Assembly: GCA_029582265.1 (NCBI GenBank) | Contig: CM055819.1 | Location: 35,285,288-35,349,287, forward strand | DNA length: 64,000 nucleotides | Direction: 5' to 3' | Source: Zoroaster sp. YZ-2022 | Taxonomy: Eukaryota; Echinodermata; Asteroidea; Forcipulatida; Zoroasteridae | Shown here: positions 37,821 to 52,300 of the stretch, piece by piece | How the letters are laid out: every line of letters starts with the position of its first letter | Position numbering within the stretch: the stretch's first letter is position 1 | Made by a program: the position numbers and the translations under genes | The notes under the pieces: model-generated | The model's input: only the letters and a program-made list of their open reading frames with translations | What the model was told of the DNA's origin: nothing | Databases searched by the model: none

Positions 37821-39040
37821 CTATGTATTTTCGTTCAGAATGCTTGTTAAAAGCAATTTTTCTATTGATATCGCATATTTAGGGTATAAGGAATGAGAAA
37901 AAATAGGGTTCCATTTTTTTCTATCGGCTTAAGGGTTCCAAATTCAAGATGGCCGCCAATATCCAAAATCCTCATATTCTCGGCCTATTTTTCTTAAACA
38001 ATGCTATTCTATGGATGTTTGGAGTCTAAATTATGCCAATATATGAATTTTTAATGATGTTGAAGGTAAATAAACATAGTAGTGATATTGTATGAGCCAT
38101 AGTTACTGGAAAGAGTGAATTTCAAAATGGCCGACATTTGATATTACATACTACTATTGGCCCAATATGGCTCACACGCATTGGCGCACTTCATGTTTTC
38201 AGATACATATGATAATGTTTAACTGTAAAAGTATTTAAATCTACATACATGTAGAATCAAGTGAAATAGTGACCAGCTGTTACCTTACAAGGTATGTTCA
38301 GGATCTTTCACAATTTCAGGATCTGAATTAACATCGGCTTTGTTAGAGCACTCATACCGAAACAAGCACACAGCTCTGTACATGGAATGTTGTTATTATG
38401 GCAGCTGCAGTTTCCTCGACATCCTTTCTTACAACCACACTTTACCAACTTGATGATAGCCTCTGGTGCTGGAGGGTTCAAGCATCTCACTGGAACATGT
38501 CTATCATTCTGTAATTCCCATCCATAGTTCACTGGAGATGGAAGACACGGTTTGCTTTCACATGCCTTTAGCCAGATCATTGCTATATAATGTGCCACGC
38601 CAAAATATATGTGGTCTCAGAGAGCCCGCAGTTGGAGGAAGACTTTCTCCTTCAGCCTGGCGATTAGAGTACAAGTACCAGCAAGCCAGTAACTGTTGTG
38701 TGCTGTTTGGATCTGTATAGCAGACATACAAACTTCTCAAGTTGGGACACAATTTCTTCCGATGGTTCAGTTCTACCAAGTGAAGCCAATGCATTCACAA
38801 TCATGTCATAGCAAGACATGAAGATCTTCATACAAGATTCCTTGGTCCTTCCAGCAAACCTGCCACATACGTCTGATCCTGTGAAGGCATGAAAGCCGAG
38901 AATAGCTGCTGCATGAGTTGCTCCAAGTTTGTCATAGACAGGTTTGATTGGAATCTTCCTATTCTGCTTTCCTTTTCCTGTAAGGATGTATGTATCATTA
39001 GGAAGCTGTGGATACATGTTGGCCATCAGCAAGAATACGT
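37821..39040 (-). pseudogene. U1: gene-fragment unit (FEN1-like/CXC-like), frameshifted
   Basis: First of four ~1.22-kb units. The minus-strand coding part runs from 39040 (TDVFLLMANMYPQ) to ~38290. It contains HAFTGSDVCGRFAGRTKES, LPPTAGSLRPHI and a C-terminal Cys cluster CGCKKGCRGNCSCHNNN. Frame breaks occur near 38690 and 38600. It is 5'-truncated at the satellite junction. The remaining ~450 bp (37821-38280) are non-coding, with AAGATGGCCGCCAATATCC. See U2 for the intact version. Confidence 0.85.
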
Positions 39041-39681
39041 CAGTATTTTAGGAGTAATGCACAAATAACTAGTTAAGCAACATTCGCCCGAATCACGACC
39101 GATCAAAATGACAGATTTCAGGGACCCCCCTCACTCCCACCCAGCGTCCCTCGGGCTCAAATGGTGGCTATCCACCAAAGAAAAATCATGCATAATGGGT
39201 GTGGGGACAATATTTTTGATTTTGGGGAGGGGGGGGGGGAACTTTCGAGATTTCCGACCCAATTTTGGAAACTTTTGCCCTAGCCGGCATGATCAAAAAT
39301 TCTGATTTTGGGCACAAAATAGGTTGGTTTTTTTTCGTCTCGGAATCGCCTCAAATTCGATATGTAAATGGAATGGGGTCTCACGGTCAAAATTGGTTTA
39401 GGGAACGGGTCTCGGCGGCCACTATCTGAGCAACTGAGGGCAAATTTTTGAAAGGACTTTTCTGGTCAAGTAATTTGGAAATTTTTTACACATTTGGCAC
39501 AAAGTTTACAAAAGTAGCTTTTATGGGAGAATGGCAAAACAGAAATTTCTCCAATTTCACACAGACGGGCTGCCCCCGCAGACGGATCACACTGCCGAGT
39601 TACAGGTCCCTACGACTAGTATTTTAGGAGTAATGCACAAATAACTATTTAAGCAACATTCGCCCGAATCACGACCGATCA

Positions 39682-40902
39682 CTATGTATTTTCGTTCAGA
39701 ATGCTTGTTAAAAGCAATTTTTCTATTGATATCGCATATTTAGGGTATAAGGAATGAGAAAAAATAGGGTTCCATTTTTTTCTATCGGCTTAAGGGTTCC
39801 AAATTCAAGATGGCCGCCAATATCCAAAATCCTCATATTTCTCGGCCTATTTTTCTTAAACAATGCTATTCTATGGATGTTTGGAGTCTAAATTATGCCA
39901 ATATATGAATTTTTAATGATGTTGAAGGTAAATAAACATAGTAGTGATATTGTATGAGCCATAGTTACTGGAAAGAGTGAATTTCAAAATGGCCGACATT
40001 TGATATTACGCATACTATTGGCCCAATATGGCTCACACGCATTGGCGCACTTCATGTTTTCAGATACATATGATAATGTTTAACTGTAAAAGTATTTAAA
40101 TCTACATACATGTAGAATCAAGTGAAATAGTGACCAGCTGTTACCTTACAAGGTATGTTCAGGATCTTCCACAATTTGAGGATCTGAGTTAACACCGGCT
40201 TTGTTAGAGCACTCATACTCGAAACAAGCACACAGCTCTGTACATGGAATGTTGTTATTGCGGCAGCTGCAGTTTCCTCGACATCCTTTCTTACAACCAC
40301 ACTTTACCAACTTGATGATAGCCTCTGGTGCTGGAGGGTTCAAGCATCTCACTGGAACATGTCTATCATTCTGTAATTCCCATCCATAGTTCACTGGAGA
40401 TGGAAGACACGGTTTGCTTTCACATGCCTTTAGCCAGATCATTGCTATATAATGTGCACGCAAAATATGTGGTCTCAGAGAGCCCGCAGTTGGAGGAAGA
40501 CTTTCTCCTTCAGCCTGGCGATTAGAGTACAAGTACCAGCGCAAGCCAGTAACTGTTGTGTGCTGTTTGGATCTGTATAGCAGACATACAAACTTCTCAA
40601 GTTGGGACACAATTTCTTCCGATGGTTCAGTTCTACCAAGTGAAGCCAATGCATTCACAATCATGTCATAGCAAGACATGAAGATCTTCATACAAGATTC
40701 CTTGGTCCTTCCAGCAAACCTGCCACATACGTCTGATCCTGTGAAGGCATGAAAGCCGAGAATAGCTGCTGCATGAGTTGCTCCAAGTTTGTCATAGACA
40801 GGTTTGATTGGAATCTTCCTATTCTGCTTTCCTTTTCCTGTAAGGATGTATGTATCATTAGGAAGCTGTGGATACATGTTGACCATCAGCAAGAATACGT
40901 CA
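39682..40902 (-). pseudogene. U2: gene-fragment unit, 248-codon ORF intact but 5'-truncated
   Basis: Open from the junction (40902, TDVFLL) to a stop at 40146. Residues DTYILTGKGKQNRKIPIKPV and GFHAFTGSDVCGRFAGRTK resemble the DTD...GSD core of PIN/FEN1-like nuclease domains found in many repeat-linked invertebrate proteins. After LPPTAGSLRPHI and VNYGWEL comes CGCKKGCRGNCSCRNNNIPCTELCACF, a CXC-like zinc cluster. The N-terminal third, with its first acidic residues, is absent, so it cannot be a complete nuclease. The stop lies at a TTGTAAGG sequence that could be a splice donor of the parent gene. Confidence 0.8.
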
Positions 40903-43273
40903 GTATTTTAGGAGTAATGCACAAATAACTAGTTAAGCAACATTCGCCCGAATCACGACCGATCAAAATGACAGATTTCAGGGACCCCCCCTCACTCCCA
41001 CCCAGCGTCCCTCGGGCTCAAATGGTGGCTATCCACCAAAGAAAAATCATGCATAATGGGTGTGGGGACAATATTTTTGATTTTGGGGAGGGGGGGGGGG
41101 GAACTTTCGAGATTTCCGACCCAATTTTGGAAACTTTTGCCCTAGCCGGCATGGTAAAAAATTCTGATTTTGGGCACAAAATAGGTTGGTTTTTTTTCGT
41201 CTCGGAATCGCCTCAAATTCGATATGTAAATGGAATGGGGTCTCACGGTCAAAATTGGTTTAGGGAACGGGTCTCGGCGGCCACTATCTGAGCAACTGAG
41301 GGCAAATTTTTTAAAGGACTTTTCTGGTCAAGTAATTTGGAAATTTTTTACACATTTGGCACAAAGTTTACAAAAGTAGCTTTTATGGGAGAATGGCAAA
41401 ACAGAAATTTCTCCAATTTCACACAGACGGGCTGCCCCCGCAGACGGATCACACTGCCGAGTTACAGGTCCCTACGACTAGTATTTTAGGAGTAATGCAC
41501 AAATAACTATTTAAGCAACATTCGCCCGAATCACCACCGATCAAAATGACAGATTTCAGGGACCCCCCCCCCTCACTCCCACCCAGAGTCCCTCGGGCTC
41601 AAACGGTGGCTTTCCACCAAAGAAAAATCATGCATAATGGGTGTGGGGACAATATTTTTGATTTTGGGGGGGGGAGCGGGGGAAAACTTTCGAGATTTCC
41701 GACCCAATTTTGGAAAGTTTTGCCCTAGCCGGTATGGTCAAAAATTCTGATTTTGGGCACAAAATTGGTTGGTTTTTTCTCGTCTCGGAATCGCCTCAAA
41801 TTCGATATGTAAATGGAATCGGGTCTCACGGTCAAAATTGGTTTAGGGAACGGCTCTCGGCGGCCACTATCTGAGCAACTGAGGGCAAATTTTTTAAAGG
41901 ACTTTTCTGGTCAAGTAATTTGGATTTTTTTTTACACATTTGGCACAAAGTTTACAAAAGTAGCTTTTATGGGAGAATGGCAAAACAGAAATTTCTCCAA
42001 TTTCACACAGACGGGCTGCCCCCGCAGACGGATCACACTGCCGAGTTACAGGTCCCTACGACTAGTATTTTAGGAGTAATGCACAAATAACTATTTAAGC
42101 AACATTCGCCCGAATCACGACCGATCAAAATGACAGATTTCAGGGACCCCCCTCACTCCCCACCCAGGAGTCCCTCAGGCTCAAACGGTGGCTTTCCACC
42201 AAAGAAAATCATGCATAATGGGTGTGGGGACAATATTTTTGATTTTGGGGAAAAACTTTCGAGATTTGTGACCCAATTTTGGAAAATTTTGCCCTAGCCG
42301 GTATGGTCAAAAATTCTGATTTTGGGCACAAAATAGGTTGGTTTTTTTTCGGCTCGGAATCGCCTCAAATTCGATATGTAAATGGCATGGGGTCTCACGG
42401 TCAAAATTGGTTTAGGGAACGGGTCTCAGCGGCCACTATCTGAGCAACTGAGGGCAAATTTTTGAAAGGACTTTTCTGGTCAAGTAATTTGGAATTTTTT
42501 TACACATTTGGCACAAAGTTTACAAAAGTAGCTTTTATGGGAGAATGGCAAAACAGAAATTTCTCCAATTTCACACAGACGGGCTGCCCCCGCAGACGCA
42601 TCACACTGCCGAGGTACAGGTCCGTACGACTAGGATTTTAGGAGTAATGCATAAATAACTATTTAAGCAATATTCGCCCGAATCACCACCGATCAAAATG
42701 ACAGATTTCAGGGACCCCCCCCCCCTCACTCCCACCCAGAGTCCCTCGGGCTCAAACGGTGGCTTTCCACAAAAGAAAAATCATGCATAATGGGTGCGTG
42801 GACAATATTTTTGATTTTGGGGGGGGGGGGAACTTTCGAGATTTCCGACCCAATTTTGGAAAATTTTGCCCTAGCCGGTATGATCAAAAATTCTGATTTT
42901 GGGCACAAAATAGGTTGGTTTTTTTTCGTCTCGGAATCGCATCAAATTCGATTTGTAAATCGAATGGGGTCTCACGGTCATAATTGGTTTAGGGAACGGG
43001 TCTCGGCGGCCACTATCTGAGCAACTGTGGGCAAATTTTTGAAAGGACTTTTCTGGTCAAGTAATTTGGATTTTTTTTTTACACATTTGGCACAAAGTTT
43101 ACAAAAGTAGCTTTTATGGGAGAATGGCAAAACAGAAATTTCTCCAATTTCACACAGACGGGCTGCCCACGCAGACGGATCACACTGCCGAGTTACAGGT
43201 CCCTACGTCTAGTATTTTAGGAGTAATGCACAAATAACTATTTAAGCAACATTCGCCCGAATCACAACCGATC

Positions 43274-44495
43274 ACTATGTATTTTCGTTCAGAATGCTTG
43301 TTAAAAGCAATTTTTCTATTGATATCGCATATTTAGGGTATAAGGAATGAGAAAAAATAGGGTTCCATTTTTTTCTATCGGCTTAAGGGTTCCAAATTCA
43401 AGATGGCCGCCAATATCCAAAATCCTCATATTTCTCGGCCTATTTTTCTTAAACAATGCTATTCTATGGATGTTTGGAGTCTAAATTATGCCAATATATG
43501 AATTTTTAATGATGTTGAAGGTAAATAAACATAGTAGTGATATTGTATGAGCCATAGTTACTGGAAAGAGTGAATTTCAAAATGGCCGACATTTGATATT
43601 ACGCATACTATTGGCCCAATATGGCTCACACGCATTGGCGCACTTCATGTTTTCAGATACATATGATAATGTTTAACTGTAAAAGTATTTAAATCTACAT
43701 ACATGTAGAATCAAGTGAAATAGTGACCAGCTGTTACCTTACAAGGTATGTTCAGGATCTTCCACAATTTGAGGATCTGAGTTAACACCGGCTTTGTTAG
43801 AGCACTCATACTCGAAACAAGCACACAGCTCTGTACATGGAATGTTGTTATTGCGGCAGCTGCAGTTTCCTCGACATCCTTTCTTACAACCACACTTTAC
43901 CAACTTGATGATAGCCTCTGGTGCTGGAGGGTTCAAGCATCTCACTGGAACATGTCTATCATTCTGTAATTCCCATCCATAGTTCACTGGAGATGGAAGA
44001 CACGGTTTGCTTTCACATGCCTTTAGCCAGATCATTGCTATATAATGTGCACGCAAAATATGTGGTCTCAGAGAGCCCGCAGTTGGAGGAAGACTTTCTC
44101 CTTCAGCCTGGCGATTAGAGTACAAGTACCAGCGCAAGCCAGTAACTGTTGTGTGCTGTTTGGATCTGTATAGCAGACATACAAACTTCTCAAGTTGGGA
44201 CACAATTTCTTCCGATGGTTCAGTTCTACCAAGTGAAGCCAATGCATTCACAATCATGTCATAGCAAGACATGAAGATCTTCATACAAGATTCCTTGGTC
44301 CTTCCAGCAAACCTGCCACATACGTCTGATCCTGTGAAGGCATGAAAGCCGAGAATAGCTGCTGCATGAGTTGCTCCAAGTTTGTCATAGACAGGTTTGA
44401 TTGGAATCTTCCTATTCTGCTTTCCTTTTCCTGTAAGGATGTATGTATCATTAGGAAGCTGTGGATACATGTTGGCCATCAGCAAGAATACGTCA
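43274..44495 (-). pseudogene. U3: gene-fragment unit, nearly identical to U2
   Basis: 248-codon ORF (44485-43739) differing from U2 by one residue near its start (A versus V in MLMANMY). That variant is shared with U1, while V is shared by U2 and U4. This matches the 5.45-kb periodicity and shows the units were amplified as U1-U2 and U3-U4 pairs. Confidence 0.83.
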
Positions 44496-45135
44496 GTATT
44501 TTAGGAGTAATGCACAATAACTAGTTAAGCAACATTCGCCCGAATCACGACCGATCAAAATGACAGATTTCAGGGACCCCCCTCACTCCCACCCAGCGTC
44601 CCTCGGGCTCAAATGGTGGCTATCCACCAAAGAAAAATCATGCATAATGGGTGTGGGGACAATATTTTTGATTTTGGGGAGGGGGGGGGGGGGAACTTTC
44701 GAGATTTCCGACCCAATTTTGGAAACTTTTGCCCTAGCCGGCATGATCAAAAATTCTGATTTTGGGCACAAAATAGGTTGGTTTTTTTTCGTCTCGGAAT
44801 CGCCTCAAATTCGATATGTAAATGGAATGGGGTCTCACGGTCAAAATTGGTTTAGGGAACGGGTCTCGGCGGCCACTATCTCAGGAACTGAGGGCAAATT
44901 TTTGAAAGGACTTTTCTAGTCAAGTAATTTGGAAATTTGTTACACATTTGGCACAAAGTTTACAAAAGTAGCTTTTATGGGAGAATGGCAAAACAGAAAT
45001 TTCTCCAATTTCACACAGACGGGCTGCCCCCGCAGACGGATCACACTGCCGAGGTACAGGTCCCTACGACTAGTATTTTAGGAGTAATGCACAAATAACT
45101 ATTTAAGCAACATTCGCACGAATCACGACCGATCA

Positions 45136-46356
45136 CTATGTATTTTCGTTCAGAATGCTTGTTAAAAGCAATTTTTCTATTGATATCGCATATTTAGGGT
45201 ATAAGGAATGAGAAAAAATAGGGTTCCATTTTTTTCTATCGGCTTAAGGGTTCCAAATTCAAGATGGCCGCCAATATCCAAAATCCTCATATTTCTCGGC
45301 CTATTTTTCTTAAACAATGCTATTCTATGGATGTTTGGAGTCTAAATTATGCCAATATATGAATTTTTAATGATGTTGAAGGTAAATAAACATAGTAGTG
45401 ATATTGTATGAGCCATAGTTACTGGAAAGAGTGAATTTCAAAATGGCCGACATTTGATATTACGTGATACTATTGGCCCAATATGGCTCACACGCATTGG
45501 CGCACTTCATGTTTTCAGATACATATGATAATGTTTAACTGTAAAAGTATTTAAATCTACATACATGTAGAATCAAGTGAAATAGTGACCAGCTGTTACC
45601 TTACAAGGTATGTTCAGGATCTTCCACAATTTGAGGATCTGAGTTAACACCGGCTTTGTTAGAGCACTCATACTCAAACAAGCACACAGCTCTGTACATG
45701 GAATGTTGTTATTGCGGCAGCTGCAGTTTCCTCGACATCCTTTCTTACAACCACACTTTACCAACTTGATGATAGCCTCTGGTGCTGGAGGGTTCAAGCA
45801 TCTCACTGGAACATGTCTATCATTCTGTAATTCCCATCCATAGTTCACTGGAGATGGAAGACACGGTTTGCTTTCACATGCCTTTAGCCAGATCATTGCT
45901 ATATAATGTGCACGCAAAATATGTGGTCTCAGAGAGCCCGCAGTTGGAGGAAGACTTTCTCCTTCAGCCTGGCGATTAGAGTACAAGTACCAGCGCAAGC
46001 CAGTAACTGTTGTGTGCTGTTTGGATCTGTATAGCAGACATACAAACTTCTCAAGTTGGGACACAATTTCTTCCGATGGTTCAGTTCTACCAAGTGAAGC
46101 CAATGCATTCACAATCATGTCATAGCAAGACATGAAGATCTTCATACAAGATTCCTTGGTCCTTCCAGCAAACCTGCCACATACGTCTGATCCTGTGAAG
46201 GCATGAAAGCGAGAATAGCTGCTGCATGAGTTGCTCCAAGTTTGTCATAGACAGGTTTGATTGGAATCTTCCTATTCTGCTTTCCTTTTCCTGTAAGGAT
46301 GTATGTATCATTAGGAAGCTGTGGATACATGTTGACCATCAGCAAGAATACGCCAG
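45136..46356 (-). pseudogene. U4: gene-fragment unit, single-base breaks
   Basis: Same unit as U2. One base is missing near 46209 and another near 45675 (ACTCAAACAAG versus ACTCGAAACAAG), so the frame is open only from 46145 to 45573. Few other changes; the breaks look recent. Confidence 0.83.
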
Positions 46357-49300
46357 TATTTTAGAGTAATGCACAAATAACTAGTTAAGCAACATTAGCC
46401 CGAATCACGACCGATCAAAATGACAGATTTCAGGGACCCCCCTCACTCCCACCCAGCGGCCCTCGGCTCAAAATGGTGGCTTTCCACCAAAGAAAAATCA
46501 TGCATAATGGGTGTGGGGACAATATTTTTGATTTTGGGGGGGGGGGGAAACTTTCGAGATTTCCGACCCAATTTTGGAAAATTTTGCCCTAGCCGGTATG
46601 GTCAAAAATTCTGATTTTGGGCACAAAATAGGTTGGTTTTTTTTCGTCTCGGAATCGCCTCAAATTCGATATGTAAATGGAATGGGGTCTCACGGTCAAA
46701 ATTGGTTTAGGGAACGGGTCTCGGCGGCCACTATCTGAGCAACTGAGGGCAAATTTTTGAAAGGACTTTTCTGGTCAAGTAATTTGGAAATTGTTTACAC
46801 ATTTGGCACAAAGTTTACAAAAGTAGCTTTTATGGGAGAATGGCAAAACAGAAATTTCTCCAATTTCACACAGACGGGCTGCCCCCGCAGACGGATCACA
46901 CTGCCGAGTTACAGGTCCCTACGACTAGTATTTTAGGAGTAATGCACAAATAACTATTTAAGCAACATTCGCCCGAATCACGACCGATCAAAATGACAGA
47001 TTTCAGGGACCCCCCCTCACTCCCACCCAGAGTCCCTCGGGCTCAAACGGTGGCTTTCCACCAAAGAAAAATCATGCATAATGGGTGTGGGGACAATATT
47101 TTTGATTTTGGGGGGGGGGAAAACTTTCGAGATTTCCGACCCAATTTTGGAAAGTTTTGCCCTAGCCGGTATGGTCAAAAATTCTGATTTTGGGCACAAA
47201 ATTGGTTGGTTTTTTTCTCGTCTCGGAATCGCCTCAAATTCGATATGTAAATGGAATCGGGTCTCACGGTCAAAATTGGTTTAGGGAACGGCTCTCGGCG
47301 GCCACTATCTGAGCAACTGAGGGCAAATTTTTTAAAGGACTTTTCTGGTCAAGTAATTTGGATTTTTTTTTACACATTTGGCACAAAGTTTACAAAAGTA
47401 GCTTTTATGGGAGAATGGCAAAACAGAAATTTCTCCAATTTCACACAGACGGGCTGCCCCCGCAGACGGATCACACTGCCGAGTTACAGGTCCCTACGAC
47501 TAGTATTTTAGGAGTAATGCACAAATAACTATTTAAGCAACATTCGCCCGAATCACGACCGATCAAAATGACAGATTTCAGGGACCCCCCCCTCACTCCC
47601 ACCCAGAGTCCCTCGGGCTCAAACGGTGGCTTTCCACCAAAGAAAAATCATGCATAATGGGTGTGGGGACAATATTTTTGATTTTGGGGGGGAAAAAAAC
47701 TTTCGAGATTTGTGACCCAATTTTGGAAAATTTTGCCCTAGCCGGTATGGTCAAAAATTCTGATTTTGGGCACAAAATAGGTTGGTTTTTTTTCGGCTCG
47801 GAATCGCCTCAAATTCGATATGTAAATGGCATGGGGTCTCACGGTCAAAATTGGTTTAGGGAACGGGTCTCAGCGGCCACTATCTGAGCAACTGAGGGCA
47901 AATTTTTGAAAGGACTTTTCTGGTCAAGTAATTTGGAATTTTTTTACACATTTGGCACAAAGTTTACAAAAGTAGCTTTTATGGGAGAATGGCAAAACAG
48001 AAATTTTCAATTTAACACAGACGGGCTGCCCTGCAGACGCATCACACTGCCGAGGGACAGGTCCCAACGACTAGTATTTTAGGATTAATGCACAAATAAC
48101 TATTAAAGCAACATTCGCCCGAATCACCACCGCCCAAAATGAACGATTTCAGGGACCCCCCCCCCCCCTCACTCCCAACCAGAGTCCCTCGGGCTCAAAC
48201 GGTGGCTTTCCACCACAGAAAAATCAGGCATCATGGGTGTGGGACAATATTTTTGATTTTGGAGGCCAAAAACTTTCGTGATTTCCGACCCATTTTTGGA
48301 ATATTTTGCCCTAGCCGGTATTGTCAAAAATTCTGATTTTGGGCACAAAATAGGTTGGTTTTTTTCCATCTCGGAATCGCTCTTCAAATTCGATATGTAA
48401 ATCAGATATGGGGTCTCACGTCAAAATTGGTTTAGGAACGGGTCAATGGCCACTATCTGAGCAACTGAGGGCAAATTTTTGAAATGACTTTTCTGGTCAA
48501 GTTAATTTGGAATTTTTTACACATTTGGCACAAAGTTTACAAAATTAGCTTTTATGAGAATGACAAAACAGAAATAGCTCCAATATCACACAGACGGCCT
48601 ACCACCCCACACGGATCACAATGCCGAGTTACATGTCCCTGACTAGTATTTTCAGGAGTAATGCACAAATAACTATTTACAGACTCGCCTGAATCACGAC
48701 CGATCAAAATGACAGATTTCAGGGACCCCCCCCCCCCCACCCAGAAGTCCATCGGGCTCAAACGGTGAGCTTTCCACCAAATAAAAAAAATGCATAATGG
48801 GTGTGGGGACAAAATTTTGACTTTGGGGGAAAAACTTTCGAGATTTCCAACCCAATTTTGGAAAATTTTGCCCTAGCCGGTATGGTCAAAAATTCTGATT
48901 TTGGGCACAAAATAGGTTGGTTTTTTTCCATCTCGGAATCGCCTCAAATTCGATATGTAAATGATATGGGGTCTCACGGTCAAAATTGGTTTAGGGAACG
49001 GGTCTGGGCGGCCACTATCTGAGCAACTGAGGGCAAATTTTTGAAATGACTTTTCTGGTCAAGTAATTTGGAATTTTTTTACACATTTGGCACAAAGTTT
49101 ACAAAAGTAGCTTTTATGGGAGAATGGCAAAACAGAAATTTCTCCAATTTAACACAGACGGGCTGCCCCCGCAGACGGATCACACTGCCGAGTTACAGGT
49201 CCCTACGACTAGTATTTTAGGAGTAATGCACAAATAACTATTTAAGCAACATTCGCCCGAATCACGACCGATCAAAATGACAGATTTCAGGGACCCCCCC

Positions 49301-52300
49301 CCTCACTCCCACCCAGAGTCCCTCAGGCTCAAACGGTGGCTTTCCACCAAAGAAAAATCATGCATAATGGGTGTGGGGACAATATTTTTGATTTTGGGGG
49401 GTAAAAAAACTTTCGAGATTTGGGACCCAATTTTGGAAAATTTTGCCCTAGCCGGTATGGTAAAAAATTCTGATTTTGGGCACAAAATAGGTTTAGTTTT
49501 TTTCGGCTCGGAATCGCCTCAAATTCGATATGTAAATGGAATGGGGTCTCACGGTCAAAATTGGTTTAGGGAACGGGTCTCGGCGGCCACTATCTGAGCA
49601 ACTGAGGGCAAATTTTTGAAAGGACTTTTCTGGTCAAGTAATTTGGATTTTTTTTTACACATTTGGCACAAAGTTTACAAAAGTAGCTTTTATGGGAGAA
49701 TGGCAAAACAGAAATTGCTCCAATTTCACACAGACGGGCTACCCCCGCAGACGGATCACACTGCCAAGTTACAGGTCCCTACGACTAGTATTTTAGGAGT
49801 AATGCACAAATAACTATTTAAGGAACACTCGTTTGATTCACGACCGATCAAAATGACAGATTTCAGGGACCCCCCCCCCACTCCCACCCAGAGTGTATCA
49901 GGAAACGGTGAGTTCCCACCAAAGAAAAAATCATGCATAATGGGTGTGGGGACAATATTTTTGATTTTGGGGGGGAAAAAAAACTTTCGAGATTTGGGAC
50001 CCAATTTTGGAAAATTTTGCCCTAGCCGGTATGGTAAAAAATTCTGATTTTGGGCACAAAATAGGTTGTTTTTTGTTCGGCTCGGAATCGCCTCAAATTA
50101 GATACGTAAATGGAATGGGGTCTCACGGTCAAAATTGGTTTAGGGAACGGGTCTCGGCGGCCACTATCTGAGCAACTGAGGGCAAATTTTTGAAAGGACT
50201 TTTCTGGTCAAGTAATTTGGATTTTTTTTTACACATTTGGCACAAAGTTTACAAAAGTAGCTTTTATGGGAGAATGGCAAAACAGAAATTTCTCCAATTT
50301 CACACAGACGGGCTGCCCCCGCAGACGGATCACACTGCCGAGGTACAGGTCCGTACGACTAGGATTTTAGGAGTAATGCATAAATAACTATTTAAGCAAC
50401 ATTCGCCCGAATCACCACCGATCAAAATGACAGATTTCAGGGACCCCCCCCCCTCACTCCCACCCAGAGTCCCTCGGGCTCAAACGGTGGCTTTCCACCA
50501 AAGAAAAATCATGCATAATGGGTGTGGGGACAATATTTTTGATTTTGGGAGGCAAAAAAACTTTCGAGATTTCCGACCCAATTTTGGAAAATTTTGCCCT
50601 AGCCGGTATGGTCAAAAATTCTGATTTTGGGCACAAAATAGGTTGGTTTTTTTCCATCTCGGAATCGCCTCAAATTCGATATGTAAATGGAATGGGGTCT
50701 CACGGTCAAAATTGGTTTAGGGAACGGGTCTGGGCGGCCACTATCTGAGCAACTGAGGGCAAATTTTTGAAATGACTTTTCTGGTCAAGTAATTTGGAAT
50801 TTTTTTACACATTTGGCACAAAGTTTACAAAAGTAGCTTTTATGGGAGAATGGCAAAACAGAAATTTCTCCAATTTAACACAGACGGGCTGCCCCCGCAG
50901 ACGGATCACACTGCCGAGTTACAGGTCCCTACGACTAGTATTTTAGGAGTAATGCACAAATAACTATTTAAGCAACATTCGCCCGAATCACGACCGATCA
51001 AAATGACAGATTTCAGGGACCCCCCCCTCACTCCCACCCAGAGTCCCTCGGGCTCAAACGGTGGCTATCCACCAAAGAAAAATCATGCATAATGGGTGCG
51101 TGGACAATATTTTTGATTTTGGGGGGGGGGGGGGGGGGAACTTTCGTGATTTCCGACCCAATTTTGGAAAATTTTGCCCTAGCCGGTATGATCAAAAATT
51201 CTGATTTTGGGCACAAAATAGGTTGGTTTTTTTTCGTCTCGGAATCGCATCAAATTCGATTTGTAAATCGAATGGGGTCTCACGGTCAAAATTGGTTTAG
51301 GGAACGGGTCTCGGCGGCCACTATCTGAGGAACTGTGGGCAAATTTTTGAAAGGACTTTTCTGGTCAAGTTAATTTGGAATTTTTTTACACATTTGGCAC
51401 AAAGTTTACAAAAGTAGCTTTTATGGGAGAATGACAAAAACAAAAATCACTGAAATTTCACACAGGCGGGCTACCCCCGCAGACGGATCACATTGCCGAG
51501 TTACAGGTCCCTACGACTGGTACTTCAGGAGTAATGCGCAAATAACTATTTAGCTAGACTCGCCCGAATCACGACCGATCAAAATGACAGATTTCAGGGA
51601 CCCCCCCACCCACCCAGAAGTCCATCGGGCTCAAACAGTGGGTTACCACCAAAAAAAAATAAAGCATAATGGGTGTGGGGGCAAAATTTTTGTGTTTGGG
51701 GGGGGTAAAAAATTTCGAGATTTACAACCCAATTTTGGAAAATTTTGCCCTAGCCGGTATGGTCAAACATTCTGATTTTGGGCACAAAATAGTATTTTTT
51801 TTCTCGTCTCGGAATCGCCTCAAATTCGATATGTAAATGGAATGGGGTCTCACGGTCAAAATTGGTTTAGGGAACGGGTCTCGGCGGCCACTATCTGAGG
51901 AACTGTGGGCAAATTTTTGAAAGGACTTTTCTGGTCAAGTTAATTTGGAAATTTTTTACACATTTGGCACAAAGTTTACAAAAGTAGCTTTTATGGGAGA
52001 ATGACAAAAAAAAAAAAATCACTGAATTTCACACAGGCAGGCTACCCCGCAGACGGATCACACATTGCCGAGTTACAGGTCCCTACGACTAGTACTTCAG
52101 GAGTAATGCATAAATAACTATTTAGCTAGACTCGCCCGAATCATGACCGATCAAAATGACAGATTTCAGGACCCCCCCCCCACCCACAGAAGTCCATCGG
52201 GCTCAAACAGTGGGTTCCCACCAAATAAAAAATCATGCATAATGGGTGTGGGAACAATATTTTGAGTTTGGGAGGTAAAAATTTCGAGATTTCCGACCCA

